Positions 1 to 10,116 of a stretch of DNA of 45,908 nucleotides are shown piece after piece. The stretch's first letter is position 1, and each line of letters opens with the position of its first letter. Position numbers and translations under genes: made by a program. The notes below the pieces were generated by a model, which had not been told where the DNA came from, did no database searches, and saw only the letters and a list, made by a program, of their open reading frames with translations. The stretch is from Gnetum montanum (taxonomy: Eukaryota; Streptophyta; Gnetopsida; Gnetales; Gnetaceae), in NCBI GenBank assembly GCA_015680685.1, contig MNCI01004047.1, positions 86,395 to 132,302 on the forward strand, in the 5' to 3' direction.

Positions 1-591
1 ATCTAAATCATAGCCTCCTAAAAATTTGGAAAATTTGTTTAAATCAAGCATGGGTAGACAGCTTTCCTTACAATGCCTACGGGCTATTTGAACAACCTCT
101 TGTATATGCATTAGGCTCTTAGTGGCTAGCAAGGGTTCATCGTCACTAGGTAGGTTATGAGTTTGCAAGTTGGGACAATGTTGTCTTTGTTCATATTGGC
201 ATTTCTGACTTTGCTCGTGGGCCTGATTTTTATTTCTACGATGACCCCTTAAAAGATAGTCATCTATGTCACAACCTAATGTTGAAGGAGCAGAGGAAGA
301 GGAAGAACTGGAAGACTTATCATGACTATTGTAGGTCTCCCAATCATCCCTGGATAAATCCTTGTTAACTATTGAGAAGGTCCTAGGCCTTATGGGCCCC
401 CTCATTCCCTGGGATCCCCCATCTTCACTAGGGATGTCAGAGTTGGATGCCAAAAGTCCTTAAGTATTGTTGGGGTGTCTATGAACATGTAAAAATCCTG
501 CATAAGATTGAGTACTCCAAACTTCTTTATTGGTTCCACAATGAATTGCCTCACTAGATGTCACGTTATCACTATCTTGTGAAAGAGACAT
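1..591 (-). pseudogene. gag-like N-terminal region of the left Ty3 element, partial and interrupted
   Basis: An ATG at 591-589 opens a frame about 110 bases downstream of the primer binding site, where gag should start. It reads MSLSQDSDNV..., meets an in-frame TAA at 462-460 after 43 codons, and then stays open for 153 codons to the window edge. The continuation is hydrophilic, with a run of eight serines followed by a charged, Gln/His/Arg-rich stretch. I recognise no domain. The gag call rests on position and on open frame on both sides of a single stop. The stop could be a real mutation or a programmed or sequencing feature. Confidence 0.6.
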
Positions 592-700
592 GGTTGTAAA
601 ATGGTGTGTGATTTATTGCAATTATTCTTTCTAAAAGATATATCGTTAATACCTGTTACGGTAATCTTGTATGATGTAACTGATCTAAATAACTAGCATC

Positions 701-719
701 GTCCCTGGCAACGGCGCCA
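701..719 (-). other. Primer binding site, tRNA-Asp type
   Basis: The plus strand reads GTCCCTGGCAACGGCGCCA. Apart from one T in place of C this is the 3' end of plant tRNA-Asp including CCA, so the minus strand carries the complementary primer site. It lies one base inside the LTR edge at 721, where a 5' LTR and its primer site should meet. Confidence 0.9.
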
Positions 720-720
720 A

Positions 721-1629
721 TGATGAGTGGCAAGGTACCCCTACACTCAACTATACGAATACGAGGGTTTCACACATAATCTGGTCGAACTCCACAGACA
801 GGCAAGTTGTGGTATCTAGATAGTTACTCGTTGATCGTAGTTCATTGTCTTCCCACCTGGACTAGTATATGCTTTGTCACATATGATTTAGTCCAGAGTG
901 AGGTGTATGATATGTTCCTAAACTAATACTACTCTGGAGGCGATGGAAAATAATCTTAGCTAAGCTAGGAGGAAAAGGGAGAGAGAGTTATGCTAAGAGG
1001 AAATAGGAGGAGAGAATCTAAACTAGCCTAAGTGCGATGAGCATCCATTCCTTAATCATCCATACACATCTTGGACCTTGTGCATGACCACTACTGGGAT
1101 TACCAAGTGCAGATCCTAGGTACACTACTAGGTTACCAAGTAGTCACACTTAAATGCTTGTGATTAAGTCGTACTCATTCCGCGTTTAAGGAGTTTAGGG
1201 TGAAGAGATATTAACTACAAAAATAATAATTAATTAAGCAATTTAAACTAAGTGAATGTTGCAATGATGAAGTAATCTTGATCTTTATTTCTGGTCCTGT
1301 GTGTGTCCAAGTACGCCACACTCAAATAAATGATGCCATACAATTACAATCACCACACTGTGGGCATGCATTGGGAGAGAGGGTTGAGAGGAAAAAATGA
1401 CAAAAAGATCCTACTCTAATACTAATTTCTAACTGACTCTTCCCGTGTGCCTACATGTGTATTTATAGGCCGACACAGGAACCACGATATCGTGTACCCA
1501 ATATCACTTGTGAGGTCGCGATATTGCATATCCGATAACGGGGGTTCGATATCGGGACCTATTAGACCTGGTATCTTATACCTAATATCAGAGGTCCGAT
1601 AATAAGACCTGACAAACCATGACTCATCA
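721..1629 (-). repeat. 5' LTR (909 bp) of the left Ty3 element
   Basis: Bounded by TGATGAGT (plus) and ACTCATCA, with a primer binding site on the inner side. It shares long stretches with the LTR at 39130-39927: the opening GGTACCCCTACACTCAAC, and the central CTACTGGGATTACCAA and ACTAGGTTACCAAG blocks. Near the U3 end (about 1490-1610) there is a cluster of GATATC-like words. The outer flank, ACAAT at 1630-1634, would be the target duplication if the far end matched, but that end is not in view. Confidence 0.9.
1461..1467 (-). promoter_or_regulatory. TATA box of the left LTR
   Basis: The minus strand reads CTATAAATACAC about 165 bases inside the U3 end, the expected place for the LTR promoter. 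The related right-hand LTR has CTATAAATAAG at the equivalent point (39853-39859), which supports a conserved core promoter. Confidence 0.75.
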
Positions 1630-3531
1630 ACAATCTTAATGAATTGACTTTTGAAGAGAAAAAGAGGAACTCAATCCAAAATTAATAGCAACTTAAAAAT
1701 TAGCATCACTGATCAAGATATAAATAAGATGAATAAAGTAATCATCAAAGTCCAGTTTATAAAGACAAGAAATAATAAGACTTTATTCAATCATGTCATA
1801 AGTTTTAACATAACCTAACTTAATAAAGCAATGTTTTGGTTAGTATCAAATATGTCTACCTTTAACAAAACCAATCTATGAAGGTTTGCTAATATCTTCA
1901 ATAACCTTCTAACTTCAACAAGCCATATATTTAGCTAAAATTTTATAAGTATTGTTAAAAAGAATAATAGACCTCTAATTACTAATACGTTGAAGGTCTC
2001 TACTCTTGGGAAGAAGATGAATTATATCTTTATTAATATATTTACTAAGAAAAAAAATTTTACTAGCTTCTTGAAAAACATAAAAGAGACTATCTCCAAC
2101 AATGTCCCAATGCTTCTTAAACAATTTAATAGAAACCCATCAAAAACTAGAGCTTTACTATCTACTAAACTAAAGGTTGCTACTTTGATTTTTTCTACTA
2201 TAATTTCTACTTCAAAAATACTTCTATGTACTTTTGTTATGAAATAAGGAATATGCACACTAAAGGCCTGGAATGACTTCTTACTAAAACCTTCAAAAGA
2301 AAAATGATTTGCTAAAAAACTATTAATAGTCTCAAGATCTTTAATAATGGAATCATTTATATAAAGTGATTCCAATAAATTTGCTTGACCTTTTTCTTTT
2401 AAAATTTTAAAAAATTCATTGCAAGGTTCATCTTCAATTTTTAGCCAATCCATGCAATTTTTAATAAGAGCATTTTAAGCTTCAAAAGCGTCCCAACATT
2501 GGTTCGTATAATGAGCTTTAGCCAAGGCTTTTTGAGTTTCAAAATCAAAGGGATTCTAATCTCAAAAAATTTATATTTTCTTTACAGATTCTACAAGATC
2601 TTCTTCAACTTGACACTTATGCTTAACGATTTTCTTTCCAAATCATCTAGCATAATTTTTTACTCTACAAGTAGTTTGTTACCACTAATCAATCTAGCCA
2701 ATAGCACCAAGAGGGTTTTTTCTAGCATTTTATAAAGATTTCAAAATATTTTTCCCACTAGATCTTATAAATATAAAAAGTGTTCATACTTTCAAAAAGA
2801 TAAAGAATTAATTTCAAAGAGAAAATTGTTGATAAGAAAATTTCTTGACAAAGTAGCATCTATATGCACTTCTACTTTCGTTGTAGACTTCCAAAAGGAA
2901 ACATTAGAGATGTAAAATCTATCAAATCTACAATAAATTCTATCATTTCCTTATTGATAATTACATCAAGTATAATGCTTCCCATTTGAATGAGATGGGA
3001 ATAAAAAGTTAATATCAAAAAGAAAATATTTTTCTTTGAAATTACACTAATATTCTTTATGTTGAGAAGACATATTAGGAGAAATACTACCGAGTTTATC
3101 CAAATGACTTTCAACTATATTGAAATCATCTATAATTATCCAAAGAACTTTAGGTAAAGATAGCAGATATTTCCAAACCTTTAATTGATATTTCGAATTA
3201 TTAGGAGCATAAATAACATAAAGTTCAAAGTCACCACTTTCACTATGATAAGTAATCCAAATAACTCTTCCAAGGTTGTCAAAACTAGAATTCAAAACTT
3301 TTTTAGTTTAGTTTTTATTAACAAGAATAGCAAAACCTCCTTTATTAACTGCATGAGCAACAACAAAAATAATACAATTTTTAAAATGCATTTACCAACA
3401 AAACTAATACTATGAGCTAAATTCTTAATTTCTTAGAAGAAATGAAAATCGAGGTTTGAAAAATACTCCACAACAATCTTTGCTTAGAACCTATCAAAAA
3501 GGCTTCACACATTCCATGATAAAACTAACAT
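1630..3531 (-). pseudogene. LINE ORF2 remnant: endonuclease and N-terminal reverse transcriptase
   Basis: The endonuclease begins at 3531 with MLVLSWNV, the usual start of plant LINE APE domains. A metal-binding QE-IK-type region follows (Gln now a stop), then FELYVIYAPNN and IIIDDFNIVE near 3295-3050, a variant of the GDFN motif. The linker and fingers lie in the open stretch 2453-2022 (KALVFDGFLLN matching the family's KAPGPDGF). The palm motif A is YDMIE at 1800-1786 and is followed by a stop. A SIRQGC-like motif, with a stop, directly abuts the LTR. All downstream RT motifs, including the YADD box, are absent from the window. It cannot encode a working protein. Confidence 0.8.
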
Positions 3532-3879
3532 TGAAATGTGGAGTAAGAGGCCCCTATCCTTCTTTCTTCCAACTCAACATTTGTCTCACAATCTATTTCA
3601 CTTATAAGTGAAAAAGTATTGTATGATAAAAAAACATTTGGAACAGTAGTAGAAGTAAAAAAAGAATGAAATACCTTTGGATTACTATATTGAAACCAGT
3701 ATGTGCAAGCCTCTTCTTTTTATGTTGCACTAAGTAAAATCTATTTACATCAGTATTTCTATTGTTGGTCCCTACTAAAAATTTTGTATTTTTTTAAAGA
3801 GAAATTCTCTTTAGATATCAAGAGTTTACTGACACTTTTAGAATTAAAAGGATTAGTAAAAGTTTGAGAACTTGTTGAA

Positions 3880-4330
3880 AAAGATTTCATTTATGCCTCA
3901 TGAAAACTACCAATATTTATTTTTTCTAAAAATTATTGTTTATTTTTGTCATGAACAACTTTTTTATTGAGAATAGGACAGAGTCCAATAACATTGCCTT
4001 CACAACAATAATGGTTGCAACATCCTCACAAAGTATAATATGTAATTTTATAGGAAAAACATTTATTCCCAGCATTGAGTTTTAATTTTGTCTTCTTATG
4101 CCGTAAATCAATCTCTACAAAATGACGTGTGTGTTGCATACCATCTAGTAATGTTTTTGACTCTTTCTTTAGGATTGTACCAATGCTGCCAATAATTTTA
4201 ATTTCGAAACTTTAAAAAGTAGAAATAAGATTTTCTAATTCAATCTAGCAAAGAATTTTAGAGTAGTCAGAAGAGAAGAGAAGAGTCAGCATCAAAATCC
4301 ACTTCCCATTCCTACGTAATCAAAGTATTC
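3880..4330 (-). pseudogene. LINE ORF1 remnant with DUF4283-like and zinc-knuckle region
   Basis: On the minus strand, the frame around 4160-4090 reads RHFVEIDL, the conserved end of the DUF4283 domain of plant LINE ORF1 proteins (usually ARICVEIDL). A YKITYYTL segment follows, then a Cys/His cluster around 4025-3975 that ends LCP, where this family has its CCHC knuckle. Upstream, near 4200, IGSIGTIL matches the family's IG-IGT motif. Several stops interrupt the frame. The order ORF1 then endonuclease supports a single element. The exact Cys/His spacing is not canonical, so the knuckle assignment is tentative. Confidence 0.6.
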
Positions 4331-4635
4331 ATTGATCCATAAAAACTATAAGATCCAATGATTTCTCAACCATTTCAGAATTAGTCAATTCAATAAGCAA
4401 ACAGACTTGAAATAACAGGCATGCAAAACATTAATTCCATAGTGTTCAAGGATAGCTTGAATGAATCATTGGAGTAAAACTCTTATTCAAGCTAACAAAT
4501 CTAAAAATCTGCAAAAATATGTATCATGAAGTAATATTTTTTAACAAGGATTAATATGTTTTTTGTTATGCCAATCCAATGTACTAATATTTGTTTCTAA
4601 TCATAGAATTTATTATTATTGATAGACCCTAAGAA

Positions 4636-4647
4636 TGGTATCAAAGC
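4636..4647 (+). other. Primer-binding-site-like motif (iMet type) inside duplication copy 1
   Basis: TGGTATCAAAGC differs at one base from the usual plant initiator-Met primer site TGGTATCAGAGC, and the same motif sits at 11332-11343 in copy 2. It suggests that the first 80 bases of the duplication are a scrap of an LTR with its primer site. No matching LTR or gag-pol follows. Confidence 0.35.
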
Positions 4648-5315
4648 TTGTAGGAGAATCAAAACGAAAGTTGAAATGCTACTAGAGCTTGTAGAATCTA
4701 ATAACTAGTCTAGTTGAATGCAGCATACACATTGATCGTATAGGAACATACAACTCTTGTTAGAATACGTTACCTCATAATTTATACGTTTTGAGTAGTG
4801 TAACTAACTAATAATCATGTTTAGAATTTCCATTGGGTACTGGAGATTTGTTTCTCGAGTTTTTATGGTTCCAACCCGTGACACATACAGTGAAAGATAA
4901 TGTGAAAAAGTTTATATGCTAAAGTTTTTTAAAAAGTCACCTTGATAGGTTACTTTAAATCACAATTCATGGATAAATGTGACAAACTGTGCATGCAAGC
5001 CACATTGACATAATTTCACATTGCTGCCACATTATGCCTGTGGTTGTGTCGCAAGTCACATCAAATGGTTTTCAGTACAGGGAAATTATGATGGAAAAAA
5101 AAAAAGAAAATGCTTGCATGCGTCCAAACAGTACACATTTTGACATTTCTCACACTAGGAAGCCAGCCATATACTTCAACGTACCTGCCATTGAACTAGC
5201 ACGCTAGTCTGCTACCAAAACGTCAAAATAAGAATGCTTACATAAAAGACCACTGAAATTTATCACCTTCACTTTATTGCTCTGCACATTCATTTTTTCG
5301 AATGCTTCTTTCTTG

Positions 5316-5911
5316 TATTCCCTCTCTGATGTGGGGATTCTGTAAGATGTACGACTAAAATCTATATGTCTCATTCTTCTCTCATGGAAATTGTGTAATC
5401 AGACATTTAAACCGCAGTCTTCTCTATCTTCTTTCTGATAAGAAGCCAACATTTTGAGGTCTGAAAATCTATCATTCGAACAGTAAAATCGATCATTTGC
5501 ATGAAGAATGGCTCAAACAACATAATCTTGGATGGATTCCAGTTTCATCAGTGGGACAGGCATAACTTGTGTTGCTTAGTAGCTTCGTTTGTTCAGATGT
5601 TTCCTCTTTTATTCTCTATCTGATGTGGCGATTCTGTGATTGAAGTGATTGAAGATGTGGGACTACAGTCTATACTACATTCTTCCCTCATTAGCATTGT
5701 GTAATCAGACATCAAAAACTGCAGTGTTCTCTATCCTCTTGCTAAAAAAGAAGCTAACTGTTTCAGGTCTGAATATCTAGTATAGTAGAGCTGTATCATA
5801 GCTTTCGTTCATTTTAACGGTGAAATCAAACATTACATGGCCAGTGGATGAAATAACATATACTTGATGGATTCCACTTACATCAGTGGGAAATGCCCTA
5901 CCTTGTGTTGC
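5316..5911 (+). repeat. Internal tandem duplication in copy 1 (units 5316-5575 and 5610-5911)
   Basis: The two units share, in order, CTGATGTGG-GATTCTGT, ATTGTGTAATCAGACAT, a CTGCAGT-TTCTCTATC-like block, AGGTCTGAA-ATCTA, CTTGATGGATTCCA and CTTGTGTTGC. They are clearly more diverged from each other than copy 1 is from copy 2, so this tandem event came before the 2-kb duplication. Confidence 0.75.
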
Positions 5912-6404
5912 AGCCATGTATAGGGAAAGAGGGCGGGGAACTCACGACCCCTAAGAGCCGAAGTCACAGACCAAAATTCATGCCCAACATTAACCACAAC
6001 AAGCACACATAGATTCTTTTTCATTATGTATATCTATCAAAAGCCATATCAATAGTTATCCCAAGCTCTTTAATATCTGCCTTGACTATTTCTTCCAAAT
6101 CCCATCTTTCGTTCATCTTTGTGGTTTACCTTCAACTTTAACCAAAGCGCCCCTTTTAGCCGGTGAAATTTCTGGTCCATGGTAAATATAGCCAAAGCAT
6201 CCAAGGCAGCTGTCCTTCAGCTTATCCCACCTTGTCACACCCAACATCCACCTCTACTCCGTGCCACAAAAACATGCTGTTCTTGTTGTTTCTTTTATAG
6301 CTGGCATTCCGTTTCACCCCAAAATTGCAGGACTAGTTTTGTCTTATTAACATTTACCCTTGAGTCAAATTTGAATTTTTTTTAATTTGATCACCAATAC
6401 TATT

Positions 6405-6540
6405 AACAGAGTGGTTGAACTTTACATAAAGATTAGAGCATTCGGTTACAAACCATACGGTCAAGGTTCAAGTCCAACTACGACAAACTAATGACACCTT
6501 CACCCACAACGATTTCCTCAAGACAAGCTTCTTGAAATTA
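6405..6540 (+). repeat. tRNA-related SINE-like segment at the end of copy 1
   Basis: A tRNA-like stretch runs GATTAGAGCATTCGGTTAC, then AAACC, then a perfect B box GGTTCAAGTCC at 6465-6475. The spacing matches an RNA polymerase III A/B box promoter. It is repeated in duplication copy 2 (B box 13185-13195). There is no folded tRNA with an acceptor stem, so I read it as a SINE head rather than a tRNA gene. Confidence 0.5.
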
Positions 6541-6610
6541 AAAGTAGAAGAGAAGACGACAGTATGGAAACAAAATATGAATATAATCATAATAATCCTA
6601 ATCCTAGTAA

Positions 6611-7009
6611 TCAAGAAGTAGAAGAAGAGGAAGGGAGCTGCGATGCTGATGATTGCGATTTAGAGAGTTGGGCTGAGGGAGCGTCGCTGTTTCCCTTGAG
6701 CTGGCTGTAGAAATTGGTTATGAATTTGGCAGCCTTGTCGTTCACATCAGACACCCTCCTCATCAACGTCTTGGACCTGGTAGTGGCAGGAGACGTCTTG
6801 GACCTGGTAGTGGCAGCAGGAGCAACAACATGATGAATATCAATATCACGATCAGGCTCTTTCCAATTCGGTGACGAAGGGGGCCCGCAGCAGCGGCACA
6901 ATGCACCATCGGTGGTTGCATTATTAGTATTATTATGAGAAGAAGCCATATCTCTCCTGTTCTTCTTCTTCTGTGCCGACCCTCCTCCATTTCTTTGGAC
7001 TCCGGACAT
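6611..7009 (-). CDS. Small DUF761-domain protein (132 aa)
   Basis: This reads as a real host gene. The protein from the ATG at 7009 has a basic N-terminus (KKKNRR), an Asn/Ser/Thr-rich linker with CRCC near residues 38-41, an imperfect repeat (TTRSKT twice, residues 67-81), and at residues 86-106 SDVNDKAAKFITNFYSQLKG. This fits the plant DUF761 signature (acidic residue, then KA-EFI-F--QL). The tail is Ser/Gln-rich. DUF761 proteins are small plant proteins of largely unknown role. The frame extends 16 codons further upstream but with no ATG, and a TATA box at 7080-7073 places the likely RNA start just before 7009, so I choose that ATG. There is no intron and no signal peptide. A 102-codon overlapping frame from 7071 starts too close to the TATA box to be used. 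Confidence 0.75.
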   Translation of the reverse strand: MSGVQRNGGGSAQKKKNRRDMASSHNNTNNATTDGALCRCCGPPSSPNWKEPDRDIDIHHVVAPAATTRSKTSPATTRSKTLMRRVSDVNDKAAKFITNFYSQLKGNSDAPSAQLSKSQSSASQLPSSSSTS

Positions 7010-7072
7010 TGCAGCTGCTTCTGCTCTGCTTTGCTTGCTCTTTTCCGAAGTGGCCAATGGCGTTTCTGCATT

Positions 7073-7080
7073 TATTTATA
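7073..7080 (-). promoter_or_regulatory. TATA box of the DUF761-like gene
   Basis: The minus strand reads CTATAAATAAATG, 64 bases upstream of the chosen ATG at 7009. That spacing leaves a 5' leader of roughly 30-40 bases. A short hairpin (AGCCAGC/GCTGGCT, loop ATG) lies further upstream at 7128-7144. Confidence 0.65.
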
Positions 7081-7252
7081 GCGTTCTAACTTTAATTTGT
7101 GTTGGTGTCCAGAGGAAAAGAATCGGAAGCCAGCATGGCTGGCTGCCTCAGAATCGGATTCACGCCAGACATCTATGCGCCACAGATTCGTGATTGAGGA
7201 TAACTTTTAATGAACTGTTCACGAGCACGTACGGAAGCACATTAAATTCGCA

Positions 7253-7356
7253 AATTAAATTTGCAATGGGTAAGTATTTCATAATTTCCATTGAAATTTT
7301 GTCTAATTAAATTTGCAATGGGTAAGTATTTCATAATTTCCAGTGAAATTTTGTCT
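7253..7356 (+). repeat. 52-bp tandem repeat, two copies, upstream of the DUF761-like gene
   Basis: The unit AATTAAATTTGCAATGGGTA... occurs at 7253 and again at 7305, nearly identical over 52 bases (one T to G change near the end). It lies about 175-285 bases upstream of the TATA box, in the likely promoter. Confidence 0.85.
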
Positions 7357-9410
7357 GTACGTATACATTGAAATGGTCGTCTTTCCTTGCCTCGTATTAT
7401 TCTTGCCCTGTTCTGGATGTCTACATTGTGCATTAAATTCATACTTATCTGCTCTGAATCTTACGGAAACTTCATTTCATTGTTTGGTGGCCAGCAAGCA
7501 ATCAAGATTCATGGCATCGGCATGACACAGACCACAGAAAACAAGGGAGTACGAATGAATAAACAAACACGCGGAAATCACGAAAGGGCTACATTGGTAA
7601 CCGAAGGCCGAAGGGCCAAGTTTGGGTCACACGGAAATGAAGTTTGGAACAAGGCGTGCGAGGTAAACATTCCATTTGCATGGATTGGCCTTTGGCAGCG
7701 TCAAAGGTTCCATGACTCACATTCACGCGTGTTTATTGGTCATTGCTGGTTTTTGCTCTTTTTTTCATAAAAAACAGGGTCATCGTCATGGGTCATGAGT
7801 CATGATGACGGACATGATGACGAAAAAAGAAAAAACAGGGTCATCGTCATGGGTCATGAGTCATGATGACGGATGGATGCTTGTTCAACTTTTTTTTAAA
7901 ATCTGTTTGCTTATGGGCTAACGAAGCCCACCAGCACGTGGCCAATGGCCATATGCAAACTCATGGCGCTCTGTTTTTACTTTTCCCGTGCCGATTCCCC
8001 AAGGTCCCCAAGGTTCTAGATCATTGTAGATGAGGTGAGTTACTCGGCTCTGCCTAGTTAAGTTGTGTTTTCTTATATGTGGTCATCTTCATGAACATGG
8101 CCCGGTCCTACTCACAGGCTGTCATTGAACAAAAGTGTTACCAAACATGATTTGTTATAAATTTGATTGAGGCTTGAGGCTTAATTTCTTTCTTGAAAAG
8201 ATTGGATTGAGTAACAAAAGGGTTTCATTTTATTGCTATCATTTTGGTTGTTGTAAGAAAATGGATTAGACGCCCTCCATACCTTTGCAAATTTTTTTGC
8301 TTCAGTGTAATAGTGATATTGCAATCTTCTGTGCAATTTTTAAGCATTAACAATATTTTGGATTTACATTGTACTTTTTCTATATTTTACAATGTTTTTT
8401 TATGATATATGAGATTTAATTTTTTAAAAAAACTAATATATTTAAATTTTTTCTATCACGTCCCCAGCTACAAACTTATCCCCACTTGAAGGACATGTAC
8501 CCAAACACATTCAGAATCATAAATCCTCAATTTCTGGCTTCCACAAATCAGATTCTTTTGATGCATAGCAAGACCTTAATTGATTGACTGACTAAAATTA
8601 GACTGTTAACTTAAAGAGTGCTTCTATCTTATATCCATGGACTTTGGCCACCTACCTGATCGATTCCCCCGTCATCGTCTGCACAAGCAAAGCATCAGCA
8701 ACTGTAACAAAATATCCATATCCGATGGAATAATAATCGGCTATCTTGATCTCTTTTTCCAAGGTGCCCAGCATCAAGAACTTGCTTTTCAGGTTTCATC
8801 TCTTTCGGGATTGGTTGCTCTCCTCATTATTCTTCCACGATTGGCCGGTCATAGTTGCTGCCAGCAGTACTTCATGGAGCATTTTGCTCTACAGAACACT
8901 CATTTATTTAACCTTTAATTCAGAGTTCGGATTAGCATCAATGCATCCCTTTCACGTCAGAGCAAGAATATGTTTGCTTCTGTATATTACGTCCCTCATC
9001 CTGCATGACGTGTGAATTATGTCTCTTGTCCGCGCTTTTAGTGGGATTGATACTCCAGTTATTTATTAAAATATTATTCATCATGCACTAGAATATTATT
9101 TTAAGATTTAAAGAGAAATCAGAATATTTTATACATAACTTGTAACAATACATGCACAAGGTTCCTAGTTGTCATACTTGAAAAGAAAATTTTACGTTTT
9201 ACTTGAGTTCGGAAAAATGTCATGTCTGTTCAAAAAATTAATGTCTCATGTTTGTTGGACCTTTTGTTATAAATTTTATTAACTTTTTGTGCAAAAAATC
9301 AAAAATTAAGCATTAATGTACTGTCAAAGCCATTCTGGCAGAATATATTACCCAGCAACTGGAAAAGAAGATGGCCATGAAAAAAAAATACAAAAAGTTG
9401 TTCAACTAGC
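7357..9410. other. Intergenic region upstream of the DUF761-like gene, no gene seen
   Basis: No convincing coding region on either strand. It holds a TGACG-rich 61-bp repeat (7770-7874) and a G-box CACGTG at 7935-7940 next to GCCAATGGCC (a CCAAT motif). The longer open frames (7387-7770 plus, 8637-8918 plus) lack recognisable motifs and are probably chance. Confidence 0.5.
7770..7874 (+). repeat. 61-bp direct repeat rich in TGACG and ATGAGTCAT motifs
   Basis: AAAAACAGGGTCATCGTCAT followed by GGGTCATGAGTCATGATGAC occurs twice with a 61-base period; the second copy is shorter. Each unit carries CGTCA/TGACG cores and ATGAGTCAT, a palindromic bZIP-type site. This could be a cis-regulatory cluster, but it lies about 700 bases from the nearest TATA box. 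Confidence 0.8.
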
Positions 9411-9610
9411 GCAAAAAAAGAAGATATCAAAGGAAGGTATTCGTATACAAGTTGTAGATCATTTAAAGGAAGGTATTCGTATACAAGTTGTAGATCATTT
9501 AAGCTACAGAGAAAAGACCCACCACCATAGCGCAAAAAAAGAAGATATCAAAGGAACGTATTCGTATACAAGTTGTAGATCATTTAAGCTACAGAGAAAA
9601 GACCCACCGC
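9411..9610 (+). repeat. Compound tandem repeat with GTATTCGTATACAAG units
   Basis: The unit GTATTCGTATACAAGTTGTA followed by GATCATTTAA occurs three times (about 9437, 9473, 9558). It is embedded in a larger unit, GCGCAAAAAAAGAAGATATC to AAAGACCCACC, that occurs about twice. The open 102-codon frame across it results from the repeat. Confidence 0.8.
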
Positions 9611-10116
9611 CATGGACTGCATAGACTAAGAGACCTTCACAATAGGTTGTCAAAGTTATACAAATGCCAACCAGGCATTTCTCTACCTATTCATAGCATT
9701 TTCTATTTTCTTTGTTTCTCTATATATTTATAATGTATCCAATGTGAAACCTAAGTTGACCTATTTCAACTATTAATGTGATAACTTAGTTTACTATGTA
9801 ACCTTAATTTTCACATTATTTTTTCAAACTAAGCATTAAGATAATTAAACTGAAAAACTTTATTAAGTCTTTATACAAAGACAATCAAAAGTTAATTATT
9901 TTCTTTATGTATCTTCCTAAAATCATTTTAAGTATTATTTAGAGGTATGGTATTATCTAGAATAAACTCTAGCCTTTGATAAAAAAAACTCTTGTAATTA
10001 CAAAATAAAATAATTATTAAAGTCTAAATTCAGTCTCTTTTTTATATATTTTTTATGTTCATTTTTTTACATAATTTTGAAACTAAAATTGAAATTTTTT
10101 ATTTCTGCCTGTAAAA
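9611..10116. other. AT-rich intergenic DNA, nothing recognised
   Basis: Strongly AT-rich sequence with no open frame of note, no repeat copy from elsewhere in the window, and no RNA-gene signature that I can see. Confidence 0.5.

Larger units (their letters stand above)
1..1629 (-). mobile_element. 5' part of a Tat/Athila-like Ty3/gypsy LTR retrotransposon (runs off left edge)
   Basis: Read on the minus strand this is, in order, an LTR (1629 to 721), a primer binding site matching tRNA-Asp, and a gag-like reading frame that leaves the window at base 1. The LTR begins TGATGAGT and ends ACTCATCA, a perfect 8-base terminal inverted repeat with TG/CA ends. tRNA-Asp priming is typical of the non-chromovirus Tat/Athila branch. 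A related LTR with its pol genes lies at the right end (39130-45908) and supports the clade. The element sits inside an older LINE. The second LTR and pol are outside the window, so its completeness cannot be judged. Confidence 0.88.
1630..4340 (-). mobile_element. Degenerate LINE (non-LTR retrotransposon), interrupted in its RT by the Ty3 element
   Basis: Conceptual translation of the minus strand gives, from high to low coordinates, an ORF1 with DUF4283-like and zinc-knuckle-like features (about 4330-3880), an APE-type endonuclease (from about 3531) and the first half of a reverse transcriptase. The RT stops exactly at the LTR edge at 1629/1630, so the Ty3 element landed in the LINE and the rest of the RT must lie beyond the left edge. 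Many stops and frameshifts show that it is old. The 5' end is approximate; nothing recognisable is seen between 4340 and 4557. Confidence 0.8.
4558..6589 (+). repeat. 2-kb direct duplication, copy 1
   Basis: This segment reappears at 11245-13310 with only scattered substitutions and small indels. Both copies start TGTTTTTTGTT and end in AAT-TAATCA or AATACAATCA. Landmarks shared in the same order are a TGGTATCAAAGC motif, a Cys/His-free 1.3-kb body with an internal tandem duplication, and a tRNA-like B box near the end. No conserved protein is seen: the 72- and 68-codon frames inside are short and not recognisable. I can find no target duplication at its ends, so I call it a segmental duplication rather than an LTR pair. 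Confidence 0.9.

Noticed and set aside
6763-7071. 102-codon minus frame overlapping the DUF761 gene with hydrophobic stretches
   Set aside because: Its ATG is only two bases from the TATA box, so it would not be in the mRNA. The hydrophobic run is a frame-shifted reading of the Asn/Thr and DIDIHH coding parts.
7387-7770. 127-codon plus open frame
   Set aside because: No domain, crosses a tandem repeat boundary, no promoter elements at the right place.
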